DNA of 64,000 nucleotides from Nepenthes gracilis (Eukaryota > Streptophyta > Magnoliopsida > Caryophyllales > Nepenthaceae), in contig BSYO01000009.1 of the NCBI GenBank assembly GCA_033239525.1, positions 17,443,299-17,507,298 on the forward strand, in the 5' to 3' direction. Under the pieces are notes generated by a model that saw only the letters and a program-made list of their open reading frames with translations, had not been told where the DNA came from and did no database searches. The position numbers and the translations under genes are program-made. Of the stretch, positions 47,711 through 59,059 are shown piece after piece. Position 1 is the first letter of the stretch. The number at the start of each line of letters is the position of its first letter.

Positions 47711-48908
47711 AGAAGGTAAATTTAGAGAAATTTAGAGTGATAGTATAAAAAATGATTAAAAATTTCTTATACTCTTGAAGGCTATTATATTTAATAGAGT
47801 GGTATGACACAAGTAAATTTATATAGCCGACCCAAATTATACGGCAATTACATTAACCCTAACTGACTATGTGATGATAAACCAAAATGTTAATTATAAT
47901 TGGAAGATGTTTTGTCTGTTATAAATATATTGATGAATATGTCTGTTATCATGTTAATAACAAGTGGAACCTTGGCTGAAAATTGTGAGCTTGAAGAATA
48001 TGTGCCACATATAATTGAGGCTGATTGGATGAAATTGGAAAATTTATTTGGATTGTCATTTTGTTGTCAAATTACTCCCAATTCCAAAGAAAATTTCATA
48101 CGAAAGCAAGACAAATGAAAAACAACGTATACTAGAAGTTTATGCGCTCTAAAAGATGACGTTTAATGGCTTAGGACAACCCTAACACACATTATGTAAG
48201 TTAGAAACTTGTGCCTATAATTTGCATGAAAAGGGAACAACTTGAAGATGATTTGTGTACCTAAAACATAGATAACATCAAGCATCATTATGACAAGTGA
48301 TTTGGCAGAGGCCAGAGGCAATGGGAGGGGAAGTAATCAGCCTTGAAAAACTTGCAATGAGATAATAAAGGAAGATTTGATTGTGTTTCTACTATAGGAA
48401 GTGATGCATTAACCCTAGTACGATAACAAGAGGAGATCATCTCTTTAGATGTGTAGTTTGATGTAAAGTTGGTGGTGTTCTGTTCTTCTTTGTTTCCCCC
48501 TACGCAAGTTGTTTACGTATAAGAAATGGTCAAAAGGGCAGATGCACATTATCCGATCTTGTTTACTGCCCACTTTTCTTCTCTCTTGATACTTCACTGT
48601 CAATTATGCCATTATAATTCATCTAAAATAATAGACATATTTATACGGTTAGCATAATACGAAAAAATGTTAAAAAGAAGTCAAGTAATAATAAAACCGT
48701 ACTTGAGTAATTAGCTATTAAGATGAAATTGGCTAGAGAGATGGATCATAATCAGAATCTAATTCTTTGTCTTTTCGGCTTAGGTGACAAGATGGGCTTT
48801 TCACTTGGTGATCAAGGATGGATTTTGTAATATATTAAGCAACATATGTTTCCAGTGACATGCAGGTTGAGTGCTTGGCTTGAGGTTCCTGATAATGTTT
48901 GAGATGTT
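47711..48908. other. Intergenic DNA, no gene recognised
   Basis: An open frame at 47900-48118 (plus) has no recognisable domain and no supporting splice context. The rest is AT-rich with scattered stops. Confidence 0.4.
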
Positions 48909-48913
48909 TGCCT

Positions 48914-50913
48914 TGTAATATTTTATTATCATCTGATTTGATTTGACATTATTAATTTATTTTAAGTTAAGTTAGATATATTAAAAAAATAATTATGTAG
49001 TGTAAATTTAAAGGATATTCAAAGGAAGTGGATTTGTGCATAAAGCACGCTCGACATGCGCTTGAGCGTGGATTTCAGATTGGGGAGCGCTTGAGACGGC
49101 TCTCGAGCACGGGATCTAGAGTAGGCGTGCTCAAGGGGCGCCCAAAGGAGTGCTCGTGCGTATATAGGATTAAGTGCGATACCTGACGCATGCTTGAGTG
49201 GCGTTCACGTGTCGATTTCTCTATAAAAGCCTCATGTGCACTGTTTCAATCATTTTGCACAGGAAGGAAGAGAATGAGAGAGAAAGAGAAGAGGAAGTGA
49301 GAGAGAGAGAAAGAGAAGAGGAAGTGAGAGAGAGAGAAAGAGAAGAATAGCTAGTTCGAAACATTTTTTTATTAGATCTATTTAGTTAAATGTTGAGGTA
49401 AGTATTATTACGCCGTATTCTTGGTTGGTTTTTATTTTCGATTATTTTTACTTATATTTGGCAATTTTAGCAAACATGCATGTTATTTTACTTTTCCCCA
49501 TTTGCTCTACTCATGCATGCATGTACATTTACCGGAGGATTTGAGGTTTTGTTTCCGTTTTGCTAATATTTAAGAATTTTACTTTTTATAAAAAAAAAAT
49601 AGATAAATATTTTAAAATATTATGTTCATACATAAATATATTTGCAAAGAAAAAGTCATAAAAACTTATATATCGACTGTACATGTGGTATCTATGTATT
49701 ATATTTTAGGTTGTACTATATTTTCGTTATGTGATTCAACATGTGACATTTTTTGAGGGAAAAACTTTGTGATTTGACATTCTTGAGTGAAAGTTTTGAC
49801 ATTTTCTATCAGATAGAAAAAGTTTTGCAATTTGTGATATAAAGGTCCTTTCCAATTTATATTTTATAAAAACCATTAAAAAATTAAATAAAATTAATAT
49901 ATTCAGATATCTTAATATATTAGATAAACTTGAGAATTATATTTATCATCCATGAATGGTAAAAGAAAGTGGTGTTTGGTCCCGTCTATAGTAGAAAATA
50001 TGTAGTCGTCTTGTCTATGAATCTAAATAGTAATAATATGACATCAAATTATCAGAAGTACGTGTAATTTTTCATCAAATTAGTCTTTCAGTTTTTGATT
50101 CTCCGATTTGTATATATTTTGAATTTTTGACATATTTTACCTATATTGATTTGTATTTAATATTTCTATTGAGATTCGCAAATTTTATCCATAGTTGGGA
50201 TTTGATTGATCTCGTATAATTGAAACTTGTGGCTTTCGTTTTGGATTATACTTTTGAATACGATACCATAATTGGACTTTCATTAACGAGATTTTGGATT
50301 GTGGTTTTACCCATTTTGTATACATTTATCAACCCTTATCCTAATTTTAGACGTATTTGTTTGTTATATTATACATTAATACTTAATGAACTTTTGGCTC
50401 ACAATTTTATTGTTCTTATACCTTCAAATTAATGAGTTTCGGATACGTTGCACGGAGTTTGGATACGAATTTAATAAAAGTTTTGTCTATTTTGGTGAGT
50501 ATTAGCTTATTATTCAGATTGTAATCATATCAATTATATTTTGGGTACTAAGAAACAATCGGATGTTGGCTCATAGTTCTGTATGGAATCAATTGGTTTT
50601 ATTTTATTATTTTGTAATGTATGTTGCTGGTTAGTATTAAATCTGTAGTTTGATCGTATTGTTGGTTTGTCGTTTTTCTTTACAATAATGTAGAGTAGGA
50701 CATAGCTTGTCCGGATGAGTAGATCGGGAAATCCTATAACGGTTAATGTTGTTAGTTTTGTCATTTTGGGTTATATTAATATTGTGTCAATTCATATCTG
50801 AATTTTAGGGTTTGTTTGATTATTACTTTATAAATTTTGATATTTAATTTTTTTTATAAATTATAATTATTTTAAATTTTTTTTACAATATATTTTGATT
50901 TGAAACCGTGACA
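48914..50913 (+). mobile_element. Solo LTR, gypsy-like, 2.0 kb, with perfect target duplication
   Basis: It starts TGTAATATTTTATT and ends ACCGTGACA, the same end types as the gypsy element at 26413-37822. It is flanked by TGCCT on both sides (48909-48913 and 50914-50918). Inside are a GC-rich cluster (GCGCTTGAGCG, GGCTCTCGAGCACGG, about 49045-49115), a TATAAAAG box (49222-49229) and a GA-rich leader with a 27-bp tandem unit. No coding sequence or primer site follows, so it is a solo LTR left by LTR-LTR recombination. Confidence 0.85.
49264..49350. repeat. GA-rich tandem repeat, period about 27 bp
   Basis: GAGGAAGTGAGAGAGAGAGA recurs at 49291 and 49318, downstream of the TATA-like box of the solo LTR. 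Confidence 0.85.
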
Positions 50914-50919
50914 TGCCTG

Positions 50920-52240
50920 AGTTGTACGATTCCCATTGTTAAAATGAATCCACAGTTCTTATGCCTTTTATTTGTCTTCCTTCCTTGTAACACATTCCTT
51001 TGGCATAGGAAATTGAATTTAATATGAATCTATTTTTTCAAATTACTATGAAGCAGGATTTTTGCTTATTCCGTCCCCTTATTTTGAACTCAATCCCCCT
51101 CCCACTAAAGCATACCCAAAGCATGCATGAAAAAGGCATTATCTTTGCAAAGAAATTGGGTGGTAATTGATTGCCTGATTGGCCTATGACGATCTATAAG
51201 ATTTTTGCCTACATCGTTTGATGTCGAAGTGATAAAAGGAATATCCAGACCGAGGCCTCTTTGCAAAGACATCTTTTATTCTCATCAATAAATAGGCAAC
51301 ATTTTTACTCTGGTTTTTTTGTTAGAAAAATCTTCGGCAGAAAATTGTCTCTTTTGGCATATATGGCAATTGGACATAGTCTTTGGTGTTTCTTATTGAT
51401 AGTCCAACCACGATATGAATCGATCCAATCATGATGAGAATCGATCCGACAACCAGCCCATTAACGAGCAAAACACAATGCAAAATAGGGCTCAGGAATT
51501 GTCCGACTAGCCCATAGAGGATCAACAGCTCAGATTCAAGGAGTAGCCTCTGCGAATGAGCCAATCACAGCAAAGTCCATCCTCCACCTCAACAATAATG
51601 GTCTGGTAGCACAAAAGATGTCTCCGCAATAGGTCTCAGCTAATGGTGATAGCGGTTAATCATGGGAAATCGCCGTACTCACCAACAAACGGCTACCCAA
51701 TCAACCCACACAAAAAGCAACATGGCCCATGTTTGCTATCACAAGCCACAATCACATCACCACCACAAGACGCATTTGATAAGGTGGCTCTTGTCAACAC
51801 TGCAGCAGCTGGCAAATCTTGATAGAACACCTATTGTCAATCTTGGCAACAAAACTTTCTTCACGAAACACTATAAATTTTCTCACCCTTCATAGGGTAA
51901 GGGATCAAGGAATTTCCAATGAAAAAAGTCACCCTCGAGTAAGACACATGAGTATAGAAAGAACCAAGCTCTCTTTTCTTACACAACTCTTTCTTCTCTT
52001 TGTAAAGATACTCATCATCGAGTGCACCCTAGTAAGCCACTCGCTAAGTGCAAAATATCGGAGTTCAGTCCTCCACCTCTCCAAGCCATTCTTCGTCAAG
52101 CGCTCCACAGGGAATCAATCCTCCTCTCCCAATCCCCGCATACATGCATCATTACATTTTTTTATCCTCTTTACATCTTTATATTTTTTGAAAAGATTTT
52201 TAACTTAAGCGTTAAAGGATAAATCGGGGAGTAAATTTTA
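50920..52240 (+). mobile_element. Unclassified retroelement-like segment with TATA box and leader motif
   Basis: TATAAAT at 51872-51878 is followed by a pyrimidine-rich leader and TAACTTAAGCGTTAAAG (52201-52217), the same module seen at 20773, 53032 and 62441. Upstream are moderately GC-rich, CATCACCACCACAAG-like sequences with small open frames in several phases, none recognisable. Element ends could not be placed. Confidence 0.35.
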
Positions 52241-53029
52241 TCAATTTTCTAACTTCTTATTTGTAATTTATGGTGTACAAGTTCCTTATTAGTAGGAGAT
52301 GAGTGATTTCATAATTCGTATCACAACTCGGATACCAGGGACGCATTACTTATTTTGCCTTCATATTCTGACATTCTTGTCATGATAACAAAATTTATGC
52401 ATAGAGATTTTTGCATGCATTAGATCAAAATATGCAACTCTGATGTGTTTAGCATGGAATCATCAACTATCTTCTGATGTTACATACGAATTTTTAATGT
52501 ATTTTTTCTGAACATATGATGGGTTTGGTTGGGTTTTAGTTCACCTAATTGGATCTGTCGTTCATGACGTAAAACTCTTTTGAGGGAATGAGAGAGACTT
52601 TGTCAATGAAATCACCGTGTTTAGCTATTCTTGTTTCTTCGTAATGCGGTTCTAGACGGTCAATTGCTCCAATAAAAATAGGTTTTCGTACTTGTTTTGG
52701 ATGTTGAAATGCTGGGGCATAAAGATGCTATTCTTGTGGTTATGGTTTTTCTACGCTTGTTACCAGTTTTCATACTTACGAGGTCAATGTTGAATGAGAT
52801 CATTCATTCATCGTGCCATAGTTTTCGTGGTAATATTTAATTTACGTTTTGTAATATTTCCACTAAGTCTTTGATCATTATAGTAGCAATCAAATCCTAA
52901 ATTAGGAAAATACGTCGTCATTTGATCATAATATAACGGCCTTATTTTACCAATTATTCAGACTACATTAATACCTTTTAATGAAATCGGCGTACTCATT
53001 AGTTATTTCTATGATAAGCTCAGATCTCG
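52241..53029. other. Intergenic DNA, no gene seen
   Basis: AT-rich; no repeat family or coding region was recognised. Confidence 0.4.
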
Positions 53030-54540
53030 TCCATAAATATAAATCCCTATGCTAAATTTCAACAAGTTAAACTTAGTTAAAACACATAAGTCCAACAAAG
53101 TTCAAACACTTTGCAAAAATATTCTAAAGTATAAGACTTCTATTCTTCTGCTTTCCTTCTTCCTTTCTCCTTAAGCAATTTTGAGATATTTGACTAAGAG
53201 ATCATTATTTTTTGTCTCAAAAAGTGCCAAAGAACTAGCCTTCTTAGTACTACTCCAATGACCCTTTCTAAGGTACAAAACTAATCCTCCATAAGTCTAT
53301 TTTTTTCCACCTAAAACTATCATTTCAACTATAAATGTGGTAATCATTTTTCAACCATTTGCATATTAGTTTGGTTAGCTCAATATTGACTTTACTATTA
53401 GAAGGTATTTTCAGAAACATTCCTACTCTATATTCTCTTTTATATTTATTGTGTATAAAATTTAGATTCTTTGATCTAGATCTTTCTCTAAAGTTCCTCA
53501 AATGAGCCCATTTTTCAAGTATTCATCATTTGTATGTGTATATATAATTTTATCTACTTTTTATTTTAAATTTGTAGCTTTAATATTAGATTATTTTATT
53601 GAATTCATATCAATGTGATTATACTTTGTTATATGATGGGGGATGCATGATGATTAAAAATCCTAAAGGCATTCCATTTTGTCTCCATGTCCCTAAAGGC
53701 TAATATGTCCATCTATTATGATTCCAGCAATACCTTATTATGACTTTATTGACATCCTATTATGGCTCTAACACATTTGAGATGGCCAAGATGTCCACCT
53801 AATTTGACTTTACAGGTATCTTATTTTGGTTCTACCACCATTCTATTATAAAATATTTGAAAAGATCGAAGCATCTTATCAAGATGTCCCCTAGTATGAC
53901 TCCACCAGTGTCTCGTTGTGAGTCTACTAATAACATGTTGTGGCTCCAAGGTGTTTAAGAAAGCCAAAATGTCCCCCTCGTTTGACTACACCAACATTTT
54001 TTTTGACTTTACTTACATCTTATTGTGACTATAGGTTTGAGGAGGCTAAGATTCCTCCCTAAATTGACTCCACTATCATTCTATTATGACTCTATCATTA
54101 TCTTATTATGGTTTCAAGAAGATTAAGATGTCCTTTAGTATGACTCCATTGGCATATTAATATTATTGTGAAGGCATCCTATTATGATTCCATATTTAAA
54201 AAGTTGAGATGTCCGCTAATATGATTCTACTAGTATTTTATTAAGCCTCCAAGATGTTTGTGAAGATCGAGATGACTCCATCATCCTATTATAGCTTCGA
54301 TACGTCTTACAAGGCCAAGATGTCTCCCTAATATGGCTTCACGGGCTTTCTATTATGGCTTGAACACATCCAAAAAGGCCGAAATGTCCCCCTAATGTGA
54401 GGCCTCTATGCCAAAAATCAACAATCCAAACTCAAGCAAAACACAACTCCAATAATGATCAAACAAATCCGTAAAGTATTCTACTTCTAGAAAATATTTT
54501 AATGCAAAACTTTTATTCTTATACTACTTTAGTCCTGCAT
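53030..54540 (+). repeat. Retroelement-like leader followed by a degenerate tandem array of about 65-bp units
   Basis: A TATA-like ATAAATATAAAT (53033-53044) and TTTGACTAAGAGATC (53189-53203) form the leader module. From about 53680 to 54410 a unit recurs roughly ten times with heavy divergence. Its consensus runs: AAGATGTCCCCCTAATATG, ACTCCACCGGCATC, CTATTATGGCTCCAA, and a CATTTGAAAAGGCC-like piece. A segment after the array (54415-54530) resembles the leader before it (53060-53160), including AACTCCAATAATGATCAAAC against AAGTCCAACAAAGTTCAAAC. This suggests the array is the interior of a short non-autonomous element or was inserted between two copies. Confidence 0.6.
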
Positions 54541-55333
54541 CCACGGGAGAAAAAGACGTGAAATAACTATGACTTGATAAAGATAATAAGTTAACAATAT
54601 CTTAAAGCAGTATGATGTGTATTTAAAATTCTTAACAATATCTTAAAGATAATAAGTCAAACATATCTTATTTCTTATTGCTGTTTTTAAAATTCTTATT
54701 AGTTACAATCAATATGATGTATAAATTTTAAAATTTTAATATAACAAAATTTCTTGAAACTTCATAATATTTTATAACGTAATCGATATAGTCAATACTT
54801 GCATCAAAGGACTTAAAAGCTCTTCCTTGAACTACTACATAAAATAAAACTCAGTAATATATTGAGTCTAGTCTATAGAAAAAAAGCATAAGATAATTAG
54901 TGTTATTAAAGTAATCTTTAAGTATCCTTAATGATGTAATAACTCATCAAGTTATGCATATATATTAAAAGGTTCAATGTATTTCTCAATTTAAAATATT
55001 CACAGCTAACCTCAATAGCTTCAAGGAATCATAGATAACAAAGAAAATCATTCAAAAGAAGGGGAAAGCAGCCACAATTTTGTTTCCATATAAATTTAGA
55101 ATTTAAAATTACAAAATCAACCACCTTAAGATATAGGGAGAGGGACAAATAGCAACAAGTAAGATGTCCGTGGTATTAGCTTCAGTAGATAAACAAATAA
55201 CAACTACAATTCTACCAAACACGACTTAGTTGGCAAGTCGAAATCTTCAATCAAATCACCAAACCCCTGCAACAAAATTCCCAGCAAAATGAGATAAAAT
55301 CCTGCAGCAAATCATACAAATCAGACAAGCAAA
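54541..55333. other. 3' flank of the glutaredoxin-domain gene
   Basis: The last few hundred bases probably hold the 3'UTR of the minus-strand gene ending at 55334. Further away the DNA is AT-rich without features. Confidence 0.45.
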
Positions 55334-56548
55334 TCAACTGCAAATAGGGCATTGAATTAGCCCATTCTCATTGCACTGATCACATCTTATCATCTTCTTC
55401 TCCACCTCATCCAAAACCTTGCAACTCCCACTGCAAGCCAAACACATCACAAATCTAATCCCAGCACACCCTTCACAGGCAGAAGCAAGGGCCTTAGGAA
55501 TTCCATCGAGAAAGATTTCTAATTTTCCTTCCTCCTCTAACTTCAACACTTCTTCAGCTCCACCAATCAGCCTTCCCTTTATAAAAACAAGCGGTATCTT
55601 TGCCTCCTTTCTCCCGATTAATTTCCTCAGTTCTTCCTTGAACCTGGAATCCATGGATAAATCTCGCTCAATCATATGAATTTGATGCGATTGAAGGATG
55701 GATCTAACGATGCTGCAGTCCTCAAATGTCTTCCGAATCCCTCTCAAAGTTGTTGTGTACGTTATAACAGCATTTTCTCCTGCTGGTGGGCAAATTGAAT
55801 CAAATGACTCCAGAAAGGATTCTGCATCCCTTGGCTTCTGGCATTTTGGCGTTTGAGAAACCATCTGTTTGACCTGTTCTTGCTCTTCTGACAGTTCCTT
55901 TTCGAAGGCTTCAAGAAGCTCTGGGTCAAACAGGGGAGTTAGGCTTCTCCTCCTTGAGGAACATCCTGAACTGTTTCCCGGGCTATGAACCAACTTCGAC
56001 GCCAAAGGACTGAACTTCTTTAAACCTCTAGAAATTGAAAAGTATTTCCTTGAACTCTCTGAAGACAAGACCATGTTGGGAGAAGAAACATCCAGTTGTT
56101 TAACCTTTCCATCAGCCGCATTATGCACTGTTTTATTCTCTTTTCCTCCAAACTTCTTCGGCATCCTTGGTGAACCAATTTGATTCAAGTACTTCAAAGG
56201 GCTTCTTCTTACTCCATTTTCTGTATACCCAACAAAAGACAGCCTTGAATGGGGGCTTTTCTTTGCATTAACTGATATGGGTATTTGCTCATCAAGATCT
56301 CCCAAGAGTTCCCAAGCATTTATGATCTCCGGCTGTTCTCGACTCGGCGACCGCTTTAACTCTTTAACGCACACTTTCATGGCATCTTCTTGTTGTTTTT
56401 GATCATTTTGTTGGTGACTATTGTCAAGCTTTAGAACACCGTAAGTGCTTGAAGTGAGAGAGACGACGTGATTGGGGTAATCGCCATTGCCATACAGAAG
56501 GTCTTGCTGGAGTTCTTTCCGGAAGAGTTTGGACGAAACGCAACCCAT
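55334..56548 (-). CDS. Glutaredoxin-domain protein with C-terminal Cys-rich zinc-finger-like tail, single exon
   Basis: The intact 404-residue frame starts MGCVSSK, a good N-myristoylation and palmitoylation signal, so membrane attachment is likely. Residues about 50-255 are low-complexity, basic and Ser-rich. A glutaredoxin-like domain spans about 258-360, with VITYTTTLRGIRKTF, DC (Cys278), a cis-Pro motif IPLVFIKG (Pro319) and GG at 329-330. The usual CxxC/S redox site is replaced by TLRG, typical of this plant subgroup, so a scaffold or atypical redox role is plausible. The tail carries four CxxC pairs (358/361, 369/372, 389/392, 400/403) resembling a DnaJ-type zinc-binding fold. Plant relatives are annotated as uncharacterised At5g39865/At3g28850-like proteins. 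Lack of introns is normal for them. No damage is seen. Confidence 0.93.
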   Translation of the reverse strand: MGCVSSKLFRKELQQDLLYGNGDYPNHVVSLTSSTYGVLKLDNSHQQNDQKQQEDAMKVCVKELKRSPSREQPEIINAWELLGDLDEQIPISVNAKKSPHSRLSFVGYTENGVRRSPLKYLNQIGSPRMPKKFGGKENKTVHNAADGKVKQLDVSSPNMVLSSESSRKYFSISRGLKKFSPLASKLVHSPGNSSGCSSRRRSLTPLFDPELLEAFEKELSEEQEQVKQMVSQTPKCQKPRDAESFLESFDSICPPAGENAVITYTTTLRGIRKTFEDCSIVRSILQSHQIHMIERDLSMDSRFKEELRKLIGRKEAKIPLVFIKGRLIGGAEEVLKLEEEGKLEIFLDGIPKALASACEGCAGIRFVMCLACSGSCKVLDEVEKKMIRCDQCNENGLIQCPICS

Positions 56549-57176
56549 TTGATGTTGGATTTGCTTTCATGAAACAGTTTCTTTTTGTTTCTGGCTGTTC
56601 TTTTCTTTTTCTTTTTTTTTTTTTTTCGTGGTCTGAAAGAAGGCTGATGAAGTGGAGGGTTTATTCTTTTTTAAATGATTTTGACCGTTACTTCTCTACA
56701 ACGGGTCTCAACGGTCTGAAAATTCGAAAACATTGATGTTCAGAAGACCTCCTGTCATTTTGTAAGAAGACCCCACAAGTTTTAGGATTTTAGATAGAAA
56801 TAGAAAAATAGTACGTGTTCTAATAATTTATAATTCTTTTGTTAAAATTATTACTACGATAGACAAAAATTAGAAAAAATATTTATATTTTTATTTTATA
56901 ATTATTTCATCAAAAATATATGAAAAAATAGAAAAAGTAGCTATTTTAAAAAAAATAATAGTTTTTTAACTTTTTTTATCATTTCTTTAATAGATTTTCT
57001 ATTTTTTGTCTTTTTAAAAATATTTTTCAGACACATTCTAGCCTTTTTTTTAATATTTTTAAATAATATAACATTTATTCATCCATCTAATTTTATATAA
57101 ATGTACTATTATATAAAAATAGATAAAATAGGACATTATTAAAAATACATAAATAGTATTTAAAAGTGTTTATCTA
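56549..57176. other. Upstream region of the glutaredoxin-domain gene
   Basis: A poly-T run (about 56610-56626, poly-A on the coding strand) lies in the likely 5'UTR or core promoter. Beyond about 56800 the DNA is AT-rich without recognisable sites. Confidence 0.4.
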
Positions 57177-57560
57177 ATATTATTTTTTAAAAATATTTAT
57201 ATTTCCAATCATTCATCAGGAAGACTAATTCAATGTGGTGGTTTGGAATACAGCGAGCATTATTAAATTGCTTAAAGTTGTTAAAGAAAATATTAAGATC
57301 AAGGCGACACCATTTTGTATTATAAATGAGAATATTATTTATATATTTATTTAGATATATTTTTATATTAAAATCTCTAATTTTAATTAGGAAGCTTAAA
57401 AGAGAGAATAAAAAATGAAAAAATCAAAATAGGATAAATTTTATATTGATTTTTATCTTAATTTTAGAAAGTATAAATAAGTGTATAATTGAATATATAA
57501 ATCGTTGCCTAATTTTTTTTATTCTATGTATTCCAAAGATTCGAGTTTGACTGGTTAAAG
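57177..57560 (+). repeat. Direct repeat, copy 1
   Basis: It shares with 58316-58646 a long ordered series: CAATCATTCATCA, AAGACTAATTCAATGTGGTG, AAGATCAAGGCG, AAAAATGAAAAAATCAAAAT and AGTTTGACTGGTTAAA. Copy 1 is about 50 bp longer through small insertions. Nature unknown. Confidence 0.85.
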
Positions 57561-58315
57561 GCTCCACTTTAGGAGTTGGAAAGTTGATTAAAACAAAATT
57601 ATGGAAGGCGTAGAGTTAAAAAAGAATTTTACTAACCGTCTGTCAAGATATCCCAAGTGAGCTTGCCCATGAATAGCCCTTTATTTTTATTTTATTGTTA
57701 AATAATTTGATCAATGTACAAGTTGATCATGGTTCTGCGCCCGTGCTCGGCCGATCAAAGTTGGCGTTGACCATCTAAGGCGTGTTTTGGGCATTTTAGA
57801 AATTCGGCCCTCATTTTCTGTTGGGCCAACATTGACCGTCCAACAGTGGATCTGGGCCGCCTTTGACTTCGGGACAACTCATTTACTGTACACCCATCAC
57901 TTTTGTTTTTTAAAATAAAATTAAAAAATACAAAATGCATGGTATTTGAAAAATTAAAACTAAAATAAAGAAAGGAAAATGGGCTTTTTTTCATTTACTC
58001 ATTGCATGTGCAAGCAAGCAACTTGGAAGGACATGTTCCATTGTTAAGAAATTCAGGAAAAAAATTAAAAAATAAATTTTTAAAGCGTAAATTAATAGAG
58101 TTTTAAAAAAATGATCGATTTTTTGACATGTAAAATTAAAGAAAAATACTTATATAGAGTAATATATTTTAGTTTGTCGGTTTTCATCAAAGGTATAGAC
58201 TCAAAGTTTAAGAAATAAAAAATTATAAAACATGAGTATTGAGTCACTATATATTATTAATAAATAATTCAAGAATTTATAATAATTGTACGTATCAATG
58301 GTTAATTAAATTAAT
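57561..58315. other. Spacer between the two direct repeats
   Basis: The segment 57720-57900 is less AT-rich, with several GGGCC and TTGACC words; I could not assign it to a gene or element. The rest is AT-rich. Confidence 0.4.
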
Positions 58316-58646
58316 CACTTATTTTTAAAAATAGTTATATTTGCAATCATTCATCAAGGAAGACTAATTCAATGTGGTGGTGAAATGAGTATATTGCTTA
58401 CGCAGTTAAAGTAAGATCAAGGCGGCACCATTTTATTTTAAATAATATTATTTATATATTTATTTGTATATTTTTTATATTAAAATCTCTAATTTTAATA
58501 TAAAGAGAGAATAAAAAATGAAAAAATCAAAATAGGATAAATTTTATATTGATTTTTAATAATTTGGTATAAATAAGTGTATAATTGAATATATAAATCT
58601 TTTTTTTTTTATTCTATATATTAGATTCCAGTTTGACTGGTTAAAT
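58316..58646 (+). repeat. Direct repeat, copy 2
   Basis: It matches 57177-57560 with several short deletions. The copies are about 1.14 kb apart and in the same orientation. Confidence 0.85.
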
Positions 58647-59059
58647 CTTTTAGTTGTTGATTAAAATAAAAATAAATAATAAAAATATTTTGAAAAATTC
58701 AAACTACTGTGAAGCTTTACATACATCAAATAATTCGATAAAATTCTTGTATGGTTCTGCGGGCTGCCTCTTTGACTGAGGGCTTATGATTATAACGTTG
58801 ATTCCATCTAGTCAATTAATCAGATTTTGTTCCTAATAAATTATAGATTTTAATTCATGCATCATGGACTATACGGGAGAAATTGTGTCCACTACTTTGA
58901 TAAAATATGCATCATAAATCAAAATTTTGATTCAAAAGATTATTTGTTTGATCTTTGAATTCTTCTAGACTTAGATACTATATATTATAAATAAAAATAA
59001 CGGTTCCAAGTTATGAAAATAAATCTCAAGTTACTATCTAACCTTAAAGTCAGAAAAAT

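Noticed and set aside
47900..48118. 72-residue plus frame with a weakly plausible composition
   Set aside because: No recognisable family, no splice sites, and it follows directly on decayed LINE sequence.
51322..52222. Several overlapping small frames
   Set aside because: They lie in different phases, without domains, in a retroelement-like leader region.
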